Source of the DNA: Citricoccus muralis
GTDB lineage: Bacteria > Actinomycetota > Actinomycetes > Actinomycetales > Micrococcaceae
Assembly (NCBI RefSeq): GCF_029637705.1
Contig: NZ_CP121252.1
Location: forward strand, 1,116,001 to 1,180,000
Length of the DNA: 64,000 nt
Direction of reading: 5' to 3'
In this document: positions 33,576-42,471 of the stretch, in pieces
Layout of the letters: every line of letters begins with the position of its first letter
Numbering within the stretch: position 1 is the stretch's first letter
Program-made: the position numbers and the translations under genes
The notes under the pieces: model-generated
Databases searched by the model: none
The model's input: the letters and a program-made list of their open reading frames with translations, nothing else
Told to the model about the DNA's origin: nothing

Positions 33576-34935
33576 GCGCTCTGGGCAGCGGCAGCCAGCC
33601 GCGGTGCAGCAGACCCTGTTCGGCCCCGAGGGACGCCCTCCCTACGCCGGACGCCCCGCCGACACCCCCGGTTACGGCGCCTGGGACCGTGCCCGCTGGC
33701 TCCCCGAGCCACCCAAGTCCTCGTACCGGTCCGACTTTGAACGTGACCGGGCCCGGGTGCTGCACTCCTCGGCGCTGCGCCGACTCGGCGCCAAAACCCA
33801 GGTGGTTTCACCCGGCGACGACGACTTCACCCGGACCCGGCTCACTCACTCGCTCGAGGTCGCCCAGGTGGGCCGCGAGCTGGGTCGGTCCCTGGGCTGC
33901 GACCCCGACGTCGTCGACACAGCGTGCCTCTCCCATGATCTTGGGCACCCGCCCTTCGGTCACAACGGCGAGAAAGCACTTGATGCGATTGCCGAGACGA
34001 TGGGCGGATTCGAGGGCAACGCCCAGACGCTACGGCTACTGGCCCGACTGGAGACCAAGAAAACCTTCGATGACGGCTCCTCGGCCGGGCTCAACCTGAC
34101 GCGCGCCTCCCTCGACGCCGCGTGCAAGTACCCCTGGCTGCGCGAAGACGCTCCGCTGAAGGCCGATGGCACCCGTTCCAAGAAATTTGGGGTCTACGCC
34201 GACGACGCCGAAGTGTTCGACTGGTTCCGCCACGGCGTCTCCGCCCACCGCCAGTCCATGGAAGCCCAGGTCATGGACCTGGCCGATGACATTTCTTACT
34301 CCGTGCACGACGTCGAGGACGGCATCGTCTCCGGACACTTCCAGTTGCAGTGGCTCACCGGCACCGAGCACCGGGCGCGCGCCATCGAGACCACCCGCAC
34401 CTGGTACCTGCCCGACACCGACCCGGCCGAGATCGAAGCCGCCCTCACCCGTCTGGAATCCACTCGGGTCTGGGTGACCGACGCCGATGGCTCCCGTGCC
34501 GCACGCGCCGCGCTGAAGGACATGACGTCCCAGCTCATCGGTCGCTTCTGCACCGCCGCTTTTGATGCCACCCGCGAGGTCTACGGCAACGATCCGCTCA
34601 CCCGGCACAACGCCAACGTGGTCGTCCCGCCGCAGACCGCTATCGAGATTGCCACTATGAAGGGCATCGCGGCCGCCTATGTCATGTCTTCCGAAGACCG
34701 CCGCCCGCTCTATGAACGCCAGCGCGAGCTGCTCACCGGGCTCGTCGAATTCTTAGCCCACACCGAGGGGGAATATCTGGAGCCGATGTATGCCTCCGAT
34801 TGGAAGCACGCAGCTGACGACGCCGGACGTATGCGCGCCGTGATTGATCAGGTGGCATCGCTGACCGACTACGCCGCCCTGGAATGGCACACCACCCTCG
34901 TGCAGGGTAAGCGGTATCCGGGCGGCGCAGTCTAG
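33568..34935 (+). CDS. dgt: dGTP triphosphohydrolase
   Basis: An HD-domain enzyme of 455 residues that hydrolyses dGTP to deoxyguanosine and triphosphate. The metal-binding motifs are THSLEVAQVGRELG near 92 and SHDLGHPPFGHNGE near 123, with the conserved DDISYSVHDVEDG near 240 supplying the later Asp. The GTG at 33568 overlaps the dus stop, indicating coupling. The dus-dgt-dnaG order with a few intervening genes is usual in Actinobacteria. Confidence 0.94.
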   Translation: MAERSGQRQPAAVQQTLFGPEGRPPYAGRPADTPGYGAWDRARWLPEPPKSSYRSDFERDRARVLHSSALRRLGAKTQVVSPGDDDFTRTRLTHSLEVAQVGRELGRSLGCDPDVVDTACLSHDLGHPPFGHNGEKALDAIAETMGGFEGNAQTLRLLARLETKKTFDDGSSAGLNLTRASLDAACKYPWLREDAPLKADGTRSKKFGVYADDAEVFDWFRHGVSAHRQSMEAQVMDLADDISYSVHDVEDGIVSGHFQLQWLTGTEHRARAIETTRTWYLPDTDPAEIEAALTRLESTRVWVTDADGSRAARAALKDMTSQLIGRFCTAAFDATREVYGNDPLTRHNANVVVPPQTAIEIATMKGIAAAYVMSSEDRRPLYERQRELLTGLVEFLAHTEGEYLEPMYASDWKHAADDAGRMRAVIDQVASLTDYAALEWHTTLVQGKRYPGGAV

Positions 34936-34951
34936 ACGAGACGTCTACGGC

Positions 34952-36397
34952 TCAGCTCTTGAGCAGTCCCAGTGCGTGCGGCTCCTGGAACTCACGGAGA
35001 CCGATGACGCCCATCTCGCGACCGATCCCGGACTGCTTGACACCGCCGAAGGGCGCGCGCTGATCCAACAGTGCGGGGCCGTGCGTATTGTGGAAGACGT
35101 AGCCGGACTGGAGTCGGCTGCCGACCTCCACCGCCCGATCCTCGTTGGCGGTCCACACGCTGTTGCAGAGGCCGTACGGGCTGTCGTTGACCATGGCGAT
35201 GCCCTCTTCGACATCGTCGAAAGTGATGATCGGAATCGTCGGGCCGAACTGTTCCTCCGTCACCACCCGCAGCTGCGGGTCCGGGTCGAGAATCAGCGAG
35301 GGGCGCATGAAGTACCCCTCCGACCATTCGCCGCCCGGCAGCTCGCCGAATTCCCGCACCTCGGCGCCGGCAGCACGTGCCTCTTCGACGAGTTCGGTGA
35401 CGAATTCCAGCTGAGCCTTCTGGTGGAAGGGGCCCATAGTGGTGTCCGGATCGGTCGCCGGACCGATCTTGACCTGCTCCAGCCGACGGGTGAGCTCCGC
35501 GATCAGCTCGTCCTTCTTCGAGGAGTGCACGTAGATGCGCTTGGCATTCATGCAGACCTGGCCCGTGGTGCCGAAAATCCCCATGAACAGCAGGTCCATG
35601 CCCTGCTCGGTGAACTCGGCGTCATCGAGAATGAGCACCGCGTCGTTGCCACCGAGTTCGAGAGTCACATTGGTCAGGGTCTCCGCGGCCATGGTCATGA
35701 TGCGCTTACCGCCACGGATGGATCCGGTGAAGCACACCTTGGCCACGTCGGGGTTGGACACCAGTGCCTCACCGATCTCGGCGTCCTCACCGGTCACAAT
35801 GTTCAGCACACCGTCGGGCAGCTTTTGGGCGTAGCGCTGCAGCACCCGGGTCATCGCTAGTGGGGTGGAGGGTGGCGGCTTCACGACGACGGAGTTACCG
35901 GCCATCAGTGCGTAAGGCAGGGAGGCACCGAGGATCGCTAGCGGCCAGTTGAACGGCACGATGATCGTGACGACGCCCATCGGCTGGTGGCTCACCCGCA
36001 CCTCGGTGGGAGGCCCGGGCAGGATCTCGACGGCATCCACGTCATCGACCAGCCCACAGGCCAGCTCTGTGCGCTGTTGCAGTCCCATGAGATCGAAGGT
36101 GGATTCGCCGACGACCTTGCCGTTCTCGGACGACAAGATCCTGGCGTCTTCCTCCGCGTTTTCCATGATGGTGCCGGCAGCGGCCTGCAGAGCTTGCGCG
36201 CGGTCTTGGGCCGACGTTGCTGCCCAGGCCGGGAACGCTGCCTTGGCTGCTGCCACTGCTGCCAACGCCTGCTCTCGCGAGGCAGCCGCAGCGGTACCCA
36301 CGGTCTCCGAGGGACGGGCGGGGTTTCTGACATCCAGTGTTTTTTCTGTGGTGTGTTCCTGACCGCCGTAGAACAGCGGGGTTGAGATCGCAGACAT
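34952..36397 (-). CDS. NAD-dependent aldehyde dehydrogenase
   Basis: A protein of 481 residues of the ALDH superfamily. It carries PFNWPLAILGASLPYALMAGN near 150, the general-base Glu in VTLELGGNDAVLIL near 250 and the catalytic Cys in GQVCMNAKR at about 282. Substrate preference cannot be read from the sequence. No obvious partner gene is adjacent. It reads away from the sirtuin across a ~117-base gap with no other gene. Confidence 0.92.
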   Translation of the reverse strand: MSAISTPLFYGGQEHTTEKTLDVRNPARPSETVGTAAAASREQALAAVAAAKAAFPAWAATSAQDRAQALQAAAGTIMENAEEDARILSSENGKVVGESTFDLMGLQQRTELACGLVDDVDAVEILPGPPTEVRVSHQPMGVVTIIVPFNWPLAILGASLPYALMAGNSVVVKPPPSTPLAMTRVLQRYAQKLPDGVLNIVTGEDAEIGEALVSNPDVAKVCFTGSIRGGKRIMTMAAETLTNVTLELGGNDAVLILDDAEFTEQGMDLLFMGIFGTTGQVCMNAKRIYVHSSKKDELIAELTRRLEQVKIGPATDPDTTMGPFHQKAQLEFVTELVEEARAAGAEVREFGELPGGEWSEGYFMRPSLILDPDPQLRVVTEEQFGPTIPIITFDDVEEGIAMVNDSPYGLCNSVWTANEDRAVEVGSRLQSGYVFHNTHGPALLDQRAPFGGVKQSGIGREMGVIGLREFQEPHALGLLKS

Positions 36398-36514
36398 GGT
36401 GTCCCCTTTCGGAGCGACGGGAATGAACAGCGAATACTATTCAAATGTGAGATAACTCACTTAGTCTTGAGTGAATCAAACCCGAGGGCAGGCGTCAAGG
36501 GTGCTGTGCAGTAT

Positions 36515-37333
36515 TCACGACAAAGCGCCGCTGGAATCCAGGAGCAACTCGGGCAACAACTCGGCTGCTGTACCCCGAAGCGTCACCGTTGCGTCATCAC
36601 TGAGTGGGGTGGCTTCCGGGTTGATCTCGACGACGGCGGCTCCGGATCCCAGCGCCCGATAGGGCAGTGACGCAGCGGGCTGAACGAGTCCCGACGTGCC
36701 CACTACGAGGGCCAGATCGCACTGTTCCACCGCCGTCTGTGCGGAACTGAAAGCGTCCATCGGCAACATCTCTCCGAACCACACGATTCCGGGACGCAAG
36801 GTTCCGTGAGCACATTGACTACAGATCGGTGGAGGAGTCCGCAGCATCTTTTCCAGATCCTCTTCTGTCCCCATGTGTCCGGCCTCTGCGGTACCCGGGT
36901 CGAACTCCGCGGGCGCATCGCAATCGGCGCACCGATATTCGAACAGCGAGCCGTGTAGATGGGCCAGCACCTCGGCCCCGCCGCGCTCGTGGAGATCGTC
37001 CACGTTCTGGGTCACGACCTGCAGTGAGCCGCCCCGCTCCGCGCATCGGTGCTGTGCGACGCCGAGCGCCCGATGCCCTGCATTCGGCTCGCAGGCTCTC
37101 ACCATCCGGGCCCGCCACAGGTACCAAGACCACACCAGATCCGGCTCTGCCCGAAACGCCTCCTCGGTGGCCAGCTGTTCGGGGGAGTACCGCTCCCACA
37201 GTCCCGTCTGAGCGTCACGGAACGTCGGAACCCCCGACTCGGCGCTCATCCCGGCGCCCGACAACACCACCACACGCGTGGCGTCCTCGGTGAGTTTACG
37301 TGCGGTATGGAGTAACCCCGATGCAACGGTCAT
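36515..37333 (-). CDS. SIR2-family NAD-dependent protein deacylase
   Basis: A sirtuin of 272 residues. The Rossmann motif is GAGMSAESGVPTFRD (25-39). QNVDDLHERGG near 105 and the catalytic His in LAHLHGS near 124 are present. Four zinc Cys occur as CADC (133-136) and CSQC (171-174). It would remove acyl groups from lysines using NAD+. The start at 37333 is family-typical. A reading frame of 922 codons runs on upstream through antisense dnaG and is not a gene extension. Confidence 0.93.
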   Translation of the reverse strand: MTVASGLLHTARKLTEDATRVVVLSGAGMSAESGVPTFRDAQTGLWERYSPEQLATEEAFRAEPDLVWSWYLWRARMVRACEPNAGHRALGVAQHRCAERGGSLQVVTQNVDDLHERGGAEVLAHLHGSLFEYRCADCDAPAEFDPGTAEAGHMGTEEDLEKMLRTPPPICSQCAHGTLRPGIVWFGEMLPMDAFSSAQTAVEQCDLALVVGTSGLVQPAASLPYRALGSGAAVVEINPEATPLSDDATVTLRGTAAELLPELLLDSSGALS

Positions 37334-37410
37334 GACACCACGGTGGCACAGCGCGATGTTTTCCTCCACAGGCTGACACGGTCGCGGCACGTCGTCGCGC
37401 CTGTTGGATC

Positions 37411-37416
37411 TAGACT
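37411..37416 (+). promoter_or_regulatory. -10 box (TAGACT) of a leaderless promoter for dnaG
   Basis: TAGACT sits seven bases before the ATG of dnaG at 37424, so the transcript would begin at or within a base or two of the start codon. This is the same arrangement as at 2408 and 14448. Confidence 0.55.
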
Positions 37417-37423
37417 GGAGGCC

Positions 37424-39313
37424 ATGGCGGGACTGATCAAGCGGGAGGACATCGACAAGGTGCGCGAGAGCACCGATCTCAAGGAGATCGTCGAGGAGTA
37501 CGTCACCCTGCGCAGCGCCGGCGTCGGCTCCTTCAAAGGGCTCTGCCCCTTTCACGACGAGCGCACGCCCTCCTTCCACATCCGCCCCTCGGTCGGCACC
37601 TATCACTGCTTCGGCTGCGACGAATCCGGTGACGTCATCAGCTTCCTGATGAATCTCGAGCACACCAGCTTCACCGAGACCGTGGAACGATTGGCGGCGA
37701 AAGCCGGTATCGAGCTGCGTTACGAAGACGGCGGTACCGGGCCGGACAAGCATCAGGTGGGCCAGCGTCAGCGACTGTTGGAAGCAAATAAGCTGGCCGA
37801 TGAGTTCTTCCACACCAACCTGGGCGCGCCCGACGCCGAGATTGGGCGGACCTTCCTCAAGGACCGCGGTTTCACTCGAGAGGATGCCAGCCACTTCGGC
37901 GTGGGATACGCTCCGCAGGGATGGGACAAGCTGCTGAATTACCTGCGCCGCAAGGGGTTCAACGACGACGAACTGCGCGCCACGGGGTTGTTCTCCGAAG
38001 GTAACCGCGGGCTTTATGACCGCTTCCGTGGCCGACTCACCTGGCCGATTCGAGATATGACCGGCTCCACCATCGGCTTCGGTGCCCGGCGCCTGCACGA
38101 CGATGACCAAGGCCCCAAGTACCTCAACACTCCGGAAACGGCGCTCTACAAGAAGTCCCAGGTACTCTACGGGCTGGATCTCGCGAAACGCGATGTGGCC
38201 AAGTCCCGGCAGCTCGTCGTCGTGGAGGGCTACACCGACGTGATGGCGGCCCACTTGTCCGGGATCACCACCGCGGTGGCCACGTGCGGCACCGCTTTTG
38301 GTGCGGAGCACATCAAGATTGTGCGCCGTCTGATCTCCGACGACGGTAGCGGGGGAGAAGTCATCTTTACCTTCGACGGCGACGCCGCCGGTCAAAAGGC
38401 AGCATTGCGTGCCTTTGAGGAGGACCACCGGTTCCTGGCTCGCACCTATGTCGCGGTGGAACCCTCCGGTAAGGACCCCTGCGACGTGCGCCTCGAAAAG
38501 GGGGACCAGGCAGTCCGGGATCTTATTGAATCGCGTCGACCCCTGTTCGAGTTCGCGATTCGTGCGGGGCTGAAGAACCACAACCTGAACACGGTGGAGG
38601 GCCGCACCCAGGGGTTGCGCTATGCCGCCCCGATCGTGGCCGATATTCGTGACTCGGTGATCCGTGCTGGCTACACCCGCGAGCTGGCCGGGTGGCTGGG
38701 CATGGATCCCGGCATCGTCACGCGAGCCGTGCAGGCCTCGCAACGCTCCGGGAACACCCCGGGGCACCAACAGCAGGGGCGAGGATCTCAACAGGATCAA
38801 CAAAGTGCGGAAGGCGCGGAGCAGTCGCAGCGGTCTTCCTTCCGGCCCGATCTGAATGACCCAGTGTCGCGCATGGAGAAGGAAGCCCTGGAAGTGGTGC
38901 TGCAGCAGCCCACCCAGCTCTCGGCCGAACAGTGGCAGGCGTTCTACACCTCGCAGTTCAAGGTGCCGGCTTTCGCCGCCATTCATTCCGGTGTGATGGC
39001 AGCGGGATCCGCCGGGGCGACCCCGACCAACTGGGTAGACAAGGTGGTCGACGAGGTGCCGCAGCCGCTGGCGTCGCTGGTAGCCGAGCTGGCCGTGACG
39101 TCGCTGCCGGCCCGCACCGAAGAAGATCTGGCGCGCTATTGCCGCGACATCATGAACCGCCTCTTCGAGCTGCAGATCACGCATCGCAAGGCGGATCTGA
39201 TGGGGCAGCTGCAGCGGCTGGGGCCGGACGCGGATGCGGAGACCTTCACCCGGATCAATGAGGAGCTCATGGAGCTCGAACAACGACGACGCGCCCTCCG
39301 CTCAGGTCGCTGA
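37424..39313 (+). CDS. dnaG: DNA primase
   Basis: A protein of 629 residues that makes RNA primers at the replication fork. The CHC2 zinc finger spans CPFHDERTPSFHIRPSVGTYHCFGC at about 41-65. The TOPRIM core starts with VVVEGYTDVMAA near 267, with DGDAAGQKA near 320. A Gln-rich linker near 450-475 precedes the C-terminal helicase-binding domain. The ATG at 37424 starts the standard MAGLIKREDI N-terminus; the longer frame from 37343 is not used. Confidence 0.96.
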   Translation: MAGLIKREDIDKVRESTDLKEIVEEYVTLRSAGVGSFKGLCPFHDERTPSFHIRPSVGTYHCFGCDESGDVISFLMNLEHTSFTETVERLAAKAGIELRYEDGGTGPDKHQVGQRQRLLEANKLADEFFHTNLGAPDAEIGRTFLKDRGFTREDASHFGVGYAPQGWDKLLNYLRRKGFNDDELRATGLFSEGNRGLYDRFRGRLTWPIRDMTGSTIGFGARRLHDDDQGPKYLNTPETALYKKSQVLYGLDLAKRDVAKSRQLVVVEGYTDVMAAHLSGITTAVATCGTAFGAEHIKIVRRLISDDGSGGEVIFTFDGDAAGQKAALRAFEEDHRFLARTYVAVEPSGKDPCDVRLEKGDQAVRDLIESRRPLFEFAIRAGLKNHNLNTVEGRTQGLRYAAPIVADIRDSVIRAGYTRELAGWLGMDPGIVTRAVQASQRSGNTPGHQQQGRGSQQDQQSAEGAEQSQRSSFRPDLNDPVSRMEKEALEVVLQQPTQLSAEQWQAFYTSQFKVPAFAAIHSGVMAAGSAGATPTNWVDKVVDEVPQPLASLVAELAVTSLPARTEEDLARYCRDIMNRLFELQITHRKADLMGQLQRLGPDADAETFTRINEELMELEQRRRALRSGR

Positions 39314-39357
39314 GCACAGGGCGCGTCGGGCGTCGATGTCTGTTGTCGACGTCAGGA

Positions 39358-39993
39358 TCAGTTCGCGGGGATCGTGAGCTCGGCCAGATCGCGGCCGTCC
39401 TCGTCGTCCAGGTCGATGTCCCAGACCAGGCGGTCGTCGTCATCGTCCAGCTGGGCTTCGTCGAAGACGGAGCCTTCCTGCTGGTTCAGTGCTTCCTGAA
39501 TGGCTTCCGCCGCGGTGACGGTGGCCTGCTGAGCCTCGCGGACATCGTCATCGTCGCCTTCTCGGTCATCCTCGCGGATTTCGCCGTCGACGGTGACCTC
39601 CAGCTCGATGACCTCGTTGCCGACCACGACGTCGACGTCGTATCGGTCGCCGCGGTCTTCACGGTCGATATCGACGATGAAACCGTCGGCGTACTCGGCG
39701 AGCACCGCGTCGATCACAGCGAAGACCGGGTCGTCGCCCTGGGCGCCAGCGTCGTCACCGGCGTCGTCCGATGCGGTGTCCGCGGCCTCGTCTGCGGTCT
39801 CGGTGGACTCGGTGGTCTCCTCGGCACCGGCATCCGTGGCCGAAGCCGAGGGAGTGTCGATCGGAGGCTGGGAGACGGTGTCGCCGGAACCTTCTTCGGT
39901 GGTGCAGGCGGCCAGCAACGCGATGGCGGCCAAGGCCGCGCCGGTGGTGGTGGCGATACGGCGGATCGTGGTGGTGTTCTCGGTGTTCATCAC
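39358..39993 (-). CDS. PepSY-domain lipoprotein
   Basis: A protein of 211 residues. The signal peptide ends with the lipobox LLAAC (Cys30). A Thr/Glu/Ala/Asp-rich spacer is followed by two PepSY-like beta-alpha-beta repeats (about 95-145 and 150-208), very rich in Asp. Examples are YDVDVVVGNEVIELEVTVDGEI and LVWDIDLDD. PepSY proteins often inhibit proteases or sense the envelope. The protein stands between dnaG and a serpin pseudogene, a pairing of two possible protease regulators, but no shared transcript is evident. Confidence 0.8.
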   Translation of the reverse strand: MMNTENTTTIRRIATTTGAALAAIALLAACTTEEGSGDTVSQPPIDTPSASATDAGAEETTESTETADEAADTASDDAGDDAGAQGDDPVFAVIDAVLAEYADGFIVDIDREDRGDRYDVDVVVGNEVIELEVTVDGEIREDDREGDDDDVREAQQATVTAAEAIQEALNQQEGSVFDEAQLDDDDDRLVWDIDLDDEDGRDLAELTIPAN

Positions 39994-40133
39994 TCATCAC
40001 TCCTCAGTGATCGACGGGTGCCGATGGGGCTACACCGGCGGCTCATGGCATCAGCGTAACGAGGCCGTGTGAGAAGCCGCTGAGAGCAGGTCTGACCATG
40101 GACCCGTCAAAGGGCGCTCTTCACACTGAGGTC

Positions 40134-41432
40134 ATGACTTCTCGTGCGGTACGCCCTGGAGCGCTGTCATGGATAGCGCCCTCCGTCGCTGGCGCCCTGG
40201 CGCTGAGTGCTTGCGGCGCGGCAGAACCCGAGGCTGATCTGGTTGGTGACACCGACTATGCGCCAGCCTCGCTCCAAGAAGCCAGCTCCGTGGACGACGT
40301 CGTGGCCGCCACGACGCGGATCGGCGTCGACGCCCAAGGATCCTTCAGCAACGGGACGGAGAACGCGGTGGTCTCTCCGGCATCGATCGTCATGGCCTTC
40401 AGCATGCTGGCCGAAGGCGCCAACGGCGCCGCCTCCGAAGAACTGGACGAATGGTTAGGCACTTCCGGCGAGGACCGCACCCATGCACTCAGCGCGCTGC
40501 AGGCCTCGGTGCGAGAGTTTGACGGCGACCCGAGCGCGATCCAGGAAGACGACCTGCCTGAGGTGCCGTTGCTGCACCTGGCGAACCAGGTGACGGTCCG
40601 TGAGGGCGGGTGAGTGAAAGAACCGTTCCTGAATACGCTGAGCCGTTGGTATGACGCCGGTGTCGGGGAAGCAGACTTCACCTCCGCTACGGCAAAGGAA
40701 TCACTCGATGAGTGGGTGAACCACCATACCGGGGGACTGATCGAAGAGTCCGCGATCGAGCCGGATGCCCAGACCCTCGCGGTGATCCAGAACGCCATCC
40801 TGATGGTGGCACGGTGGGAGAGCCCCTTCGACCCGAACCTCACGAGGCCGACGGACTTCAATCGTCTCGACGGTAGCACCGTCGAAACCGACTCGATGAC
40901 GCAAGTGGTGGAAGCGCGCTACCACGAGACGGAATCAGGCCAAGTGATCCGGCTGCCCTACACCGATGGGTTCGCCATGGATATCGTACTGCCAGCACCC
41001 GGATCGGCGCCGGAGAGCATCACGGCCGCTGACTGGCATGTCGTTTCGCAAGGGTTCGACAACCAACGGCTGACCGAGGTCGACTTGCAGATGCCGGTGC
41101 TGGATCTGGAAACCCCGGATGGGGCCTCCGACATGCTGCCCTTCCTTCAGGAGCAGGGGCTGGAGTCCACCCTGGACGGCGATCTGCTGGACGGGATCAT
41201 GGAATCAGACCTCTGGATCGATGCCGTGGGGCATCAGGCGCTGCTGCAGGTTGATGAAGAGGGGACCGTCGGCGCCGCAGTCACCGAAGTCGAAGTAGCG
41301 GAAACCTCAGCACCCGTGCAGGCTGAGCCACCGGTGACGATGCACGTGGACCGTCCGTTCACCTTGCGTGTGGTGCATGTCGATACGGAATGGCCGCTGT
41401 TCATGGCCACCGTGCACGACCCGACTGCCTGA
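40134..41432 (+). pseudogene. Lipoprotein serpin interrupted by one in-frame TGA
   Basis: A serine-protease-inhibitor (serpin) gene. The first part (40134-40613) has a lipobox LSAC and the serpin start SPASIVMAFSMLAEGANG. It stops at TGA 40611-40613 after VREGG, and the same frame continues with VKEPFLNTLSRWYDAGV to the end at 41432. The hinge EEGTVGAAVTEVEVAET matches inhibitory serpins, and the end VDRPFTLRVVH...PLFMATVHDP is typical. Everything except one codon looks intact, so it is either a recent nonsense mutation, a sequencing error or a readthrough case. Bacterial serpins usually inhibit host or competitor proteases. Confidence 0.82.
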
Positions 41433-41452
41433 GATCGACAGGCACGACAATG

Positions 41453-41483
41453 AAAAATCCTCGCCCCGCGATGCGGGACGAGG
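41453..41483 (-). terminator. Minus-strand intrinsic terminator downstream of the tRNA fragment
   Basis: On the minus strand CCTCGTCCCGC pairs with GCGGGGCGAGG (41483-41459), followed by ATTTTT. This is a normal tRNA-gene terminator and supports the idea that a tRNA once ended here. Confidence 0.75.
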
Positions 41484-41494
41484 ATTGAGATGAG

Positions 41495-41528
41495 CTCCCC
41501 CGACTGGACTCGAACCAGTAACCCTTCG
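41495..41528 (-). other. 3' fragment of a tRNA gene (tRNA-Asn-like), attachment-site remnant
   Basis: Read on the minus strand, the segment has a perfect five-pair T arm (ACTGG, loop TTCGAGT, CCAGT). The 3' acceptor strand CGGGGGA and discriminator G follow, preceded by a GAAGGGTT variable-loop piece. This matches the end of actinobacterial tRNA-Asn as I remember it. D arm and anticodon arm are absent: the sequence changes straight into hsdM. Such 3' fragments are the usual trace of integration of an island into a tRNA gene, with the intact copy expected at the other end of the element. Confidence 0.7.
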
Positions 41529-41533
41529 GTGAA

Positions 41534-42271
41534 CTCCTGCCCGTACACGGAGATGTCAGTGCGCTTGCCGCCGTGGGCCTTCACGAACTCGGCCGATTGC
41601 ACGAACATGCCGCCCGAGCCAGCTGCGGGGTCGTAGACGCGTCCCTTGTATGGCTCCAGCATCTCCACGAGCGTGCGGACGACGGAGCGCGGGGTGTAGA
41701 ACGCTCCCGCGTCCTTGCCGGTCTCTTTGCCCGCAAACTGACCCAGGAAGTACTCATACACGCGCCCGAGCACGTCATCGGCGCCGTGGTCGTCGGTCTC
41801 GGTGAAGCCGATCGACCCGATGAGATCGACCAGCTCGCCGAGGCGCCGCTTATCGAGGCCATCACGCCCATAGTTACGGGGCAGCACGCCGCGAAGCGAC
41901 GGGTTCTCCTTCTCGATGGCATCCATCGCGTTGTCGATGATCTCACCGATCTGCGGATGCTTCGCCGAGTCCTGGACTGATCCCCAGCGAGCCTTCACCG
42001 GGACCCAGAAGATGTTCTTGCTCGTGTACTCGTCGCGCTCCTCCAGGAACGAGTCGATCCGCTCGGCCTTGATGCCATCAGCAGCGAGCTCCTCCTTGAG
42101 CTGCTCGCGACGCTCCTCAAAGCGATCTGAGACGTACTTCAAGAACACCAGACCCAGCACGACATGCTTGTACTCGCTGGGCTCCTGGTTGCCGCGCAGC
42201 TTGTCTGCTGCCTCCCAAAGCGTCTGTTCAAGTGTTTTGGCTGGTCTCGGCTTCGCAGCACGTCTCGACAT
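41534..42271 (-). pseudogene. hsdM: Truncated type I restriction-modification methylase subunit (hsdM 5' part)
   Basis: The first ~245 residues of an HsdM protein are intact: the N-terminal helical domain (TLEQTLWEAADKLRG, VLGLVFLKYVSDRFEE), then AFYTPRSVVRTLVEML and the SAM-binding motif DPAAGSGGMF. It is cut at VYGQE, just before the catalytic NPPF motif, by the tRNA fragment. The reading frame continues through the tRNA piece and antisense serpin to 41234, but those residues are not HsdM. With no NPPF, hsdS or hsdR it should be inactive. Confidence 0.9.
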
Positions 42272-42471
42272 CTGTGTCGCTCCTCCGCGCGAGAAACGCG
42301 CCTCTTTCTGTACTTATCTGCGTTCCCTGATCCTACCGGTGAGCACTAACATGCATGTGAACCCTGCCTGTAACGCGCCGTCGGACGACCATGAGACGCC
42401 ACTCGTGCGCACCGGACGCCACTTGGAGACCGAGGACGAGGTCGATTGTTTTTGGTGTGCAACCTGGGTCT
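42272..42471. other. Gap between hsdM start and the methylase-helicase stop
   Basis: About 200 bases with no supported gene. It should contain the former hsdM promoter. Confidence 0.3.

Noticed and set aside
36515-39283. A 922-codon minus-strand frame covering dnaG
   Set aside because: Only the last 272 codons are a sirtuin with its own start at 37333; the rest is the antisense of dnaG, left open by high GC.
40611-40613. Selenocysteine at the serpin TGA
   Set aside because: No SECIS-like hairpin stands right after it, and serpins have no Sec/Cys at this position.
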